Shown here piece after piece: positions 59,293-64,000 of a DNA stretch of 64,000 nucleotides. The position numbers and the translations under genes were made by a program. The stretch is from Watersipora subatra (Eukaryota; Bryozoa; Gymnolaemata; Cheilostomatida; Watersiporidae): NCBI RefSeq assembly GCF_963576615.1, contig NC_088708.1, positions 5,270,001-5,334,000 of the forward strand, given 5' to 3'. A model generated the notes under the pieces. The model was given only the letters and a program-made list of their open reading frames with translations. It did no database searches and was not told where the DNA came from. Position 1 is the first letter of the stretch; every line of letters starts with the position of its first letter.

Positions 59293-59514
59293 AGCGATCA
59301 AGTGGAGAGGCTCACTAGTCTAGTATTGGTTTTGCCTGCCACTAATGCAGCGAGTGAGAGATCCTTTTCTGCATTGAAGCAAATCAAAAAATCGATGAGG
59401 AGCACTATTGGGCAGGCTCGTCCAAATAATCTTCTAATATTACACATATATAAAGATGATGTATATATATTTGTAAATTCAATCAGAGTCAGCTATAAAA
59501 ACAAGTGCTTTTAG
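59293..59514 (+). pseudogene. hAT transposase C-terminal fragment
   Basis: The frame reads LTSLVLVLPATNAASERSFS then ALKQIKKSMRSTIGQARPNN and LLILHIYKD before a stop. This is the hAT dimerisation domain, of the type seen in ZMYM1-like transposases. Nothing upstream continues the protein, so it is an orphan fragment of an old insertion. Confidence 0.85.
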
Positions 59515-60918
59515 GAATTAAAATTGACACCAGTTTTGTGCACGAATTGCTTAATGTAAATGTGTTCATCATGTGATAATAGATGTACAGTATTAGCATT
59601 GCAGTTTCTACGCACAAACTCAACATTAAGAATCTATAATTTACAACTTTTTTCTCATGATATAATTTATCTAATAGAAACAGAAGTAAGTACCTGTTAA
59701 TTGTAACATAAAAAATGAAGGCCTCTGCAGTTACAAGTATTCTATAAAATGATTAAAAATCAGGCTGTCGTCGATTCAGCGATGGTAGTTATACTGACCT
59801 GAGAAGGCTGAGTTGACAATTCAGAGAGTTGCTCTTGCATTTAGTTTTAATATAAACTACGTAATTCAAATTGTGCCAATTCAATGCATTTTGCCCATCT
59901 GGTTTGTTTGATAAATTATGACATGTCAATGCCTCAATGGATACAAAGCAATGCATGTTTCAACAGGAAGGCAACTTTGATATTTGCTAACCGTAACAGT
60001 ATTTAAGACACGAATAACATATTAGGTGAAATCCTTTTAAATTTAAAGTTTTCTGCTCAAGAGTGGCAAGTCAAATATTCTCGTGGGTAGTTTGGTCCTT
60101 GAATAATCTTATGCGATGCTCGATAAGAACATGAAGCTATATATTGATTGTTATAGCGTTGAAACGACAGAACCTGCTATGAAGGTAATTCTTATAACGC
60201 TACCACATCTGATTACGCAGTAGATAAATAAAAAAACAGGTTATCAAAGGCAACAAGAACTCTCTAAATAGATTAATGTGTGTAAAGGACGCATAATAAA
60301 ATTAATTTAATCAGTTGAGCAACGGGTGTTTGTAAAAGAAGATATAGCTGTTAACAAAGATTTCCTTCCGACTACAACATAAAACATTGGTTTTGAACAA
60401 GCTACAAATAATTAATTGTTGTGAAAGATATATTGCAAGTTTTTGTTTACAGATGTTATCTTATCACACTACTAATAAAGTGAATCGTGTGCAAATATAA
60501 AAAACAATATATATAAAGTTTGCCAAAAGCATGGAATATAATTAGATATTTCTACAATCTATACACTATTGTGTATGTACATTATAAGGATGGTTTTAAA
60601 ATATAACAACATTATCATTTTGTACAAATTGCAATACATTATTCAACATTTCCAATTATATACAATAGTATACAAGTTTGGCAAAATATGTGTTAGTATA
60701 AATTCATACAATAAACTGGGCCGTACAAAATTTAGAATTCTGTAAAATATAGGAGTGGTACAAGACCTTGTAAAATGTTGTTGCAAAAATGTAAAAATTT
60801 TGAAGAAATGATCAGTTATCATGATTATAATACGAAACAGGAGTATGCTTATGCTAACGCATTCCTCAAGCTGCGGCATCGACTAAGCATCCTATACACC
60901 TTCAAGGAGTAGGCCTTG
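59515..60918. other. AT-rich; includes 3' side of the next gene
   Basis: The part nearest 60918 would be the 3' UTR of the minus-strand gene. I saw no canonical AATAAA on the minus strand close to the stop. The 60643-60879 frame is not protein-like. Confidence 0.4.
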
Positions 60919-63840
60919 CTATCGCTGACCAGTTATGTTAAAGTCAAATGGATTTCGAAGACCAGCAAGACTTGGATTAGAAGCAGCAAAAGCTGCAACT
61001 GATGGGGCTCGGTTAATGTCCAGTCCTGATGAACCTCCAAATAATCCCATATGGTGGGGATAAATATTTGAGTGAGCTGGTGGATATACAACATTGTTTC
61101 CACTTAATCTGAAAGGGTCTATTGGAGATTTTTCCCTAAATATGTTGTTGATGTTGAACCTAGCAGGTGCATCCATTTGAGGAGTGTGGCAAGCAAAGTC
61201 ATTAACTGATCTGTTTGGCAATGTTGGAAATGCAGGATGTTGAAACTGAAGCGCAAGGGAGACTGAAGGATTGTTATGTAAAGGTTGGGGATTAAAAAGG
61301 TTGGCTGAGCCTGACTCATGAGGTTGACTGCCTGTAAATGCTGACATTCCATATGATTGACCGGGAAAACTATAAGGAGCGTGTGATAAATCTTTCGCAG
61401 TATCTGGATGAGACTTGACTTGTTTAGGTTTCGCTATCGGTGGTCCAGGATGAGAGTTGGATGGATTGAGGTCGAACTGATTTGGATATGTGTGGATCAG
61501 AGGTTGAGGTGGCATTTCAGCGGGTACGGAAGGATGTAATCCAGAACTGTGAGAGTTTGACTGGAAATTGTGTATGGTATTACGTTGGGTGTGCTGTGTA
61601 TGAAAGGAATGGGCAGATTTTTCATATGTACTAGCCGAAACAGTTGGACAAGACGTACTTGTGAGACTAAATGTGAAAGAAGGATCAGGAAATGCAGGCT
61701 TTGAATGTGAAGGCAATGATTGCAAAGTTGTTATTGATGAAGCGGAAGAGCTAAAAAGATTGACATTGAATGGAGCTGCATAGCCTTGACTTGTCATGAA
61801 GTTTCTATCTTTTTGTAAAAGCTGTCTATGGTCCAGGTGCAGATTTGCTGCACCATCCCCTAGCACTGATTGTCCCTGAGACTCTAAGCTCTTATCTCTT
61901 TCTATCGAGTTCTTTCTCTTTGTAAGAATAGATTCTGCACTAAATGCACTGTTTTTTGATGTAGAAGCATTACTGGAATCAATATGATGAGGTCTGGAAG
62001 AATGTGCATTGTTCTGACTGAACCCATATATACTATTTGATTGCATGTAGCCAGCCTCAGGTGGCAACCGAGCTTGATCAGCTTGATGGCCTTGATTTGT
62101 TCGCTGACTGCTATCTATTGATTCTTTCGTGTGCTTTGTTCTACTACTCTTTTGGGTGGATGGTGTCTTTGGACGATGAGTGGTAGATAATAGTGGATTA
62201 GTGTTGGGAGAAGGAAGACTTTCCCGCGTTATAGAACTATGACTAAGATCATGGGCTGATACACTCTCAGTACTGGGTGTAACTTTGGACCAAATACTGG
62301 AATCACGCCCTAGCACTTGACTTGTATCACTCCTGCAAATCTGCGGCGGGAGCATTGCTGAACTTTGGGATGCATCAAATTTATGATTTTGAGCATTACG
62401 TTGGGCATAAATCGTTGTCAGCGGGTCTGAAAGTGTTTGATTAGAATCCGAAGTTGTAAATTGAGTGTATTGATATGGATCACCTTGAAAAGAACTACCA
62501 GTCTTAGTCAGAGCGGATGTTTCATTTAGTGGAGGGTATTGCTTATGTGGAAATGTTTGCTGATATGATGAAGAGGGTAGAAATGAAGTGACACTTTGAT
62601 TAGAAAGATGAGGATTCGATAGCATAGAATTAGAAAGCCCCTTTTCAGCATCTTTAGCTGGTGACCATGCTGGTACAAAATTATGACTTGAAGTGTCTTT
62701 GTTTGTGAAGCTTAATGTAGAGGAGAAAGAATTAGTAGGAGAGCTTGACAATACACTGCAATTTGTAATATCAGAAGAAAGGGATACTTTGGTTGGTTCA
62801 GATTTGCTGGTGGCACAAGGAGATGATCTGTGGACCATTCTTGGTGAATCTGGTGAAGTAGCTACAGGCACAGAATTGTTGCCACTATCATATCTGAAGT
62901 TTGAAGTATGATACTGGTGAGAGATAGAGGGTTTGACACCTGAGTTTGTACTAGTTGGATGGTTTGATATTACCGCAGATTGCACGGTTTGTGGTGTATT
63001 CAGAGTACTTCGAGATAAAGGTGCAGACATGCCAATGTGATTGGTATAGGATGGATATGTAACAATGGAGGAGGCTTCACACACAGACTGAGTGCCACCA
63101 TGAACCATATCCTTTTGTATATTGTCCTCGACAGAATGTTGCTGTTGTAAACTAGGATTGACTTTAGCACCTTTATGATTCGGTGTTGCTGATTGTAAAG
63201 CAAAGGCACTACTAGAAACGGTTTCAGAGGTAGATAGTCGACGGTCCTTTGTTCCAGTGGACACTGGAGCGCCATCTGTAGAATTATATTGACTGAAATC
63301 TTGTGGCTTAGGCCTTTGACTTAGGACCTGTTCTACAGTTTTTGTTTGTTCAGAATTTGATGGTCTGTTAGCTATACCTTCAATGTAATCCTCTGATTTT
63401 TTAGAGTTTCGGGATATAGAGTAGCTTTCATTAGCGCAATGACCAGTATAGGCATCAAGCACAGATTTTGTACTGCTGGGGTCTTTTTGATTTTGTCTTC
63501 TATGGTCCACTGGCTGTTCGGTATTTTTGGTTAAACTACCTACTAAATATGAATCAGAGATTGAAGAATTGTTGTCATCAGGTACTTTCAAACTGTCTGC
63601 TTTCTGGTTTGTAGATGTGACTGCAGGCGGGCTTGAGGAAGTAAACACAGGACCTAACTCCTCATCAACAGTGAGCACATAATCACTTTGAATGTTAGAC
63701 TCCTTTTCTTTTAAAATTCCAGATAGAGATTCTGTGGCAGGGGCAATACCTTCAATATTTTCTACTTGCTCCAAAATGTTCTCTAGGTCATTAGGATCAA
63801 ATTCAATTGCTTGAGATTGTTCAGTATTGGATTCTTCCAT
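60919..63840 (-). CDS. Large Ser/Asn/Gln-rich disordered protein, 973 codons
   Basis: A single uninterrupted frame of 973 codons starts at ATG 63840 and ends at 60919. The start is acidic and amphipathic (EFDPNDLENILEQVENIEGI), like an activation or interaction helix. The rest is rich in Ser, Thr, Asn, Gln, His and Pro with no folded domain visible and no membrane segment. Near the C-terminus Phe-Asn motifs recur: FNVNLFSS, ANLFNPQP, RFNINNIFREKSPIDPF and FDFNI at the end. Such length in AT-rich DNA supports a real exon. It may be the main exon of a multi-exon gene, since the frame stays open 36 bases and more before the ATG. The C-terminal FNIN pattern faintly recalls USF3-type bHLH proteins, but no bHLH domain is here; the family is not assigned. 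Confidence 0.85.
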   Translation of the reverse strand: MEESNTEQSQAIEFDPNDLENILEQVENIEGIAPATESLSGILKEKESNIQSDYVLTVDEELGPVFTSSSPPAVTSTNQKADSLKVPDDNNSSISDSYLVGSLTKNTEQPVDHRRQNQKDPSSTKSVLDAYTGHCANESYSISRNSKKSEDYIEGIANRPSNSEQTKTVEQVLSQRPKPQDFSQYNSTDGAPVSTGTKDRRLSTSETVSSSAFALQSATPNHKGAKVNPSLQQQHSVEDNIQKDMVHGGTQSVCEASSIVTYPSYTNHIGMSAPLSRSTLNTPQTVQSAVISNHPTSTNSGVKPSISHQYHTSNFRYDSGNNSVPVATSPDSPRMVHRSSPCATSKSEPTKVSLSSDITNCSVLSSSPTNSFSSTLSFTNKDTSSHNFVPAWSPAKDAEKGLSNSMLSNPHLSNQSVTSFLPSSSYQQTFPHKQYPPLNETSALTKTGSSFQGDPYQYTQFTTSDSNQTLSDPLTTIYAQRNAQNHKFDASQSSAMLPPQICRSDTSQVLGRDSSIWSKVTPSTESVSAHDLSHSSITRESLPSPNTNPLLSTTHRPKTPSTQKSSRTKHTKESIDSSQRTNQGHQADQARLPPEAGYMQSNSIYGFSQNNAHSSRPHHIDSSNASTSKNSAFSAESILTKRKNSIERDKSLESQGQSVLGDGAANLHLDHRQLLQKDRNFMTSQGYAAPFNVNLFSSSASSITTLQSLPSHSKPAFPDPSFTFSLTSTSCPTVSASTYEKSAHSFHTQHTQRNTIHNFQSNSHSSGLHPSVPAEMPPQPLIHTYPNQFDLNPSNSHPGPPIAKPKQVKSHPDTAKDLSHAPYSFPGQSYGMSAFTGSQPHESGSANLFNPQPLHNNPSVSLALQFQHPAFPTLPNRSVNDFACHTPQMDAPARFNINNIFREKSPIDPFRLSGNNVVYPPAHSNIYPHHMGLFGGSSGLDINRAPSVAAFAASNPSLAGLRNPFDFNITGQR

Positions 63841-63945
63841 GGCTGTGCATTTCTCTTCTTTTTGCAGACTCAGATGGGTACCTTTAGATCATACAACCAC
63901 AATAATTTGAAAATGATCAAAAGATTCTAAAACTAATATCTAGTA

Positions 63946-64000
63946 CCCTAGGACACTTATATTTCGCTAGTATTTAGTTTCGTGAGTAGCATACAGAGTA
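63946..64000. mobile_element. Left end of the CCCTAGG/TA element, cut by window end
   Basis: CCCTAGGACACTTATATTTC after TA (63944-63945) matches the element at 5871-7083 for all 55 visible bases with few changes. Confidence 0.9.

Overview
The window is AT-rich genomic DNA of an invertebrate animal. It shows long GT-AG introns, one clear bilaterian kinase gene (a HIPK-family kinase), dense DNA transposons (Tc1/mariner-Tigger, hAT and TTAA-target families) and many minisatellites. No species can be named. A lophotrochozoan such as a mollusc or bryozoan is a guess from general character, not proof.

Layout. 1-3.7 kb: a Tc1-like transposon next to a retroelement gag relic. 4.3 kb: a possible terminal exon of a plus-strand gene that starts outside the window. 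5.6-9.7 kb: a 40-bp minisatellite, a TA-flanked transposon carrying an hAT insert, and a foldback element of about 2.5 kb whose right arm carries another hAT insert filled with a TTTCCAT-type satellite. 9.7-15.2 kb: mostly featureless upstream region with one small inverted-repeat element.

15.2-39.8 kb: the HIPK gene on the plus strand. I could join twelve coding exons with matching phases into a model of about 907 residues. It has an intact kinase domain, a SUMO-interaction-like motif and a His/Ala/Pro-rich tail, followed by a 3' UTR and poly(A) signal. Its introns hold several mobile elements, including a two-level nest at 25.6-28.3 kb.

40-46 kb: repeats, an hAT transposon with a Tc1-like insert, and a second copy of the TTAA-flanked element found in a HIPK intron. 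46.8-57.7 kb: a minus-strand gene not visible as one ORF. Four exons with compatible phases can be joined, ending in an RRM-like exon; its 3' end was not found. Its introns hold a second Tigger deletion derivative and very large tandem arrays (19-bp, CA-rich, 51-bp) that create long spurious ORFs. A 45-bp, 15-codon array touches one exon edge and repeats the candidate splice acceptor.

57.7-60.9 kb: intergenic DNA with transposon relics. 60.9-63.8 kb: a single 973-codon minus-strand exon encoding a Ser/Asn/Gln-rich, probably disordered protein. The window closes in another copy of the TA-flanked element seen at 5.9 kb.

The two kinds of content are largely independent: two or three cellular genes (HIPK, the RRM gene, the low-complexity protein) sit in a background of repeats. 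I saw no prokaryotic features, CRISPR array, tRNA or rRNA.
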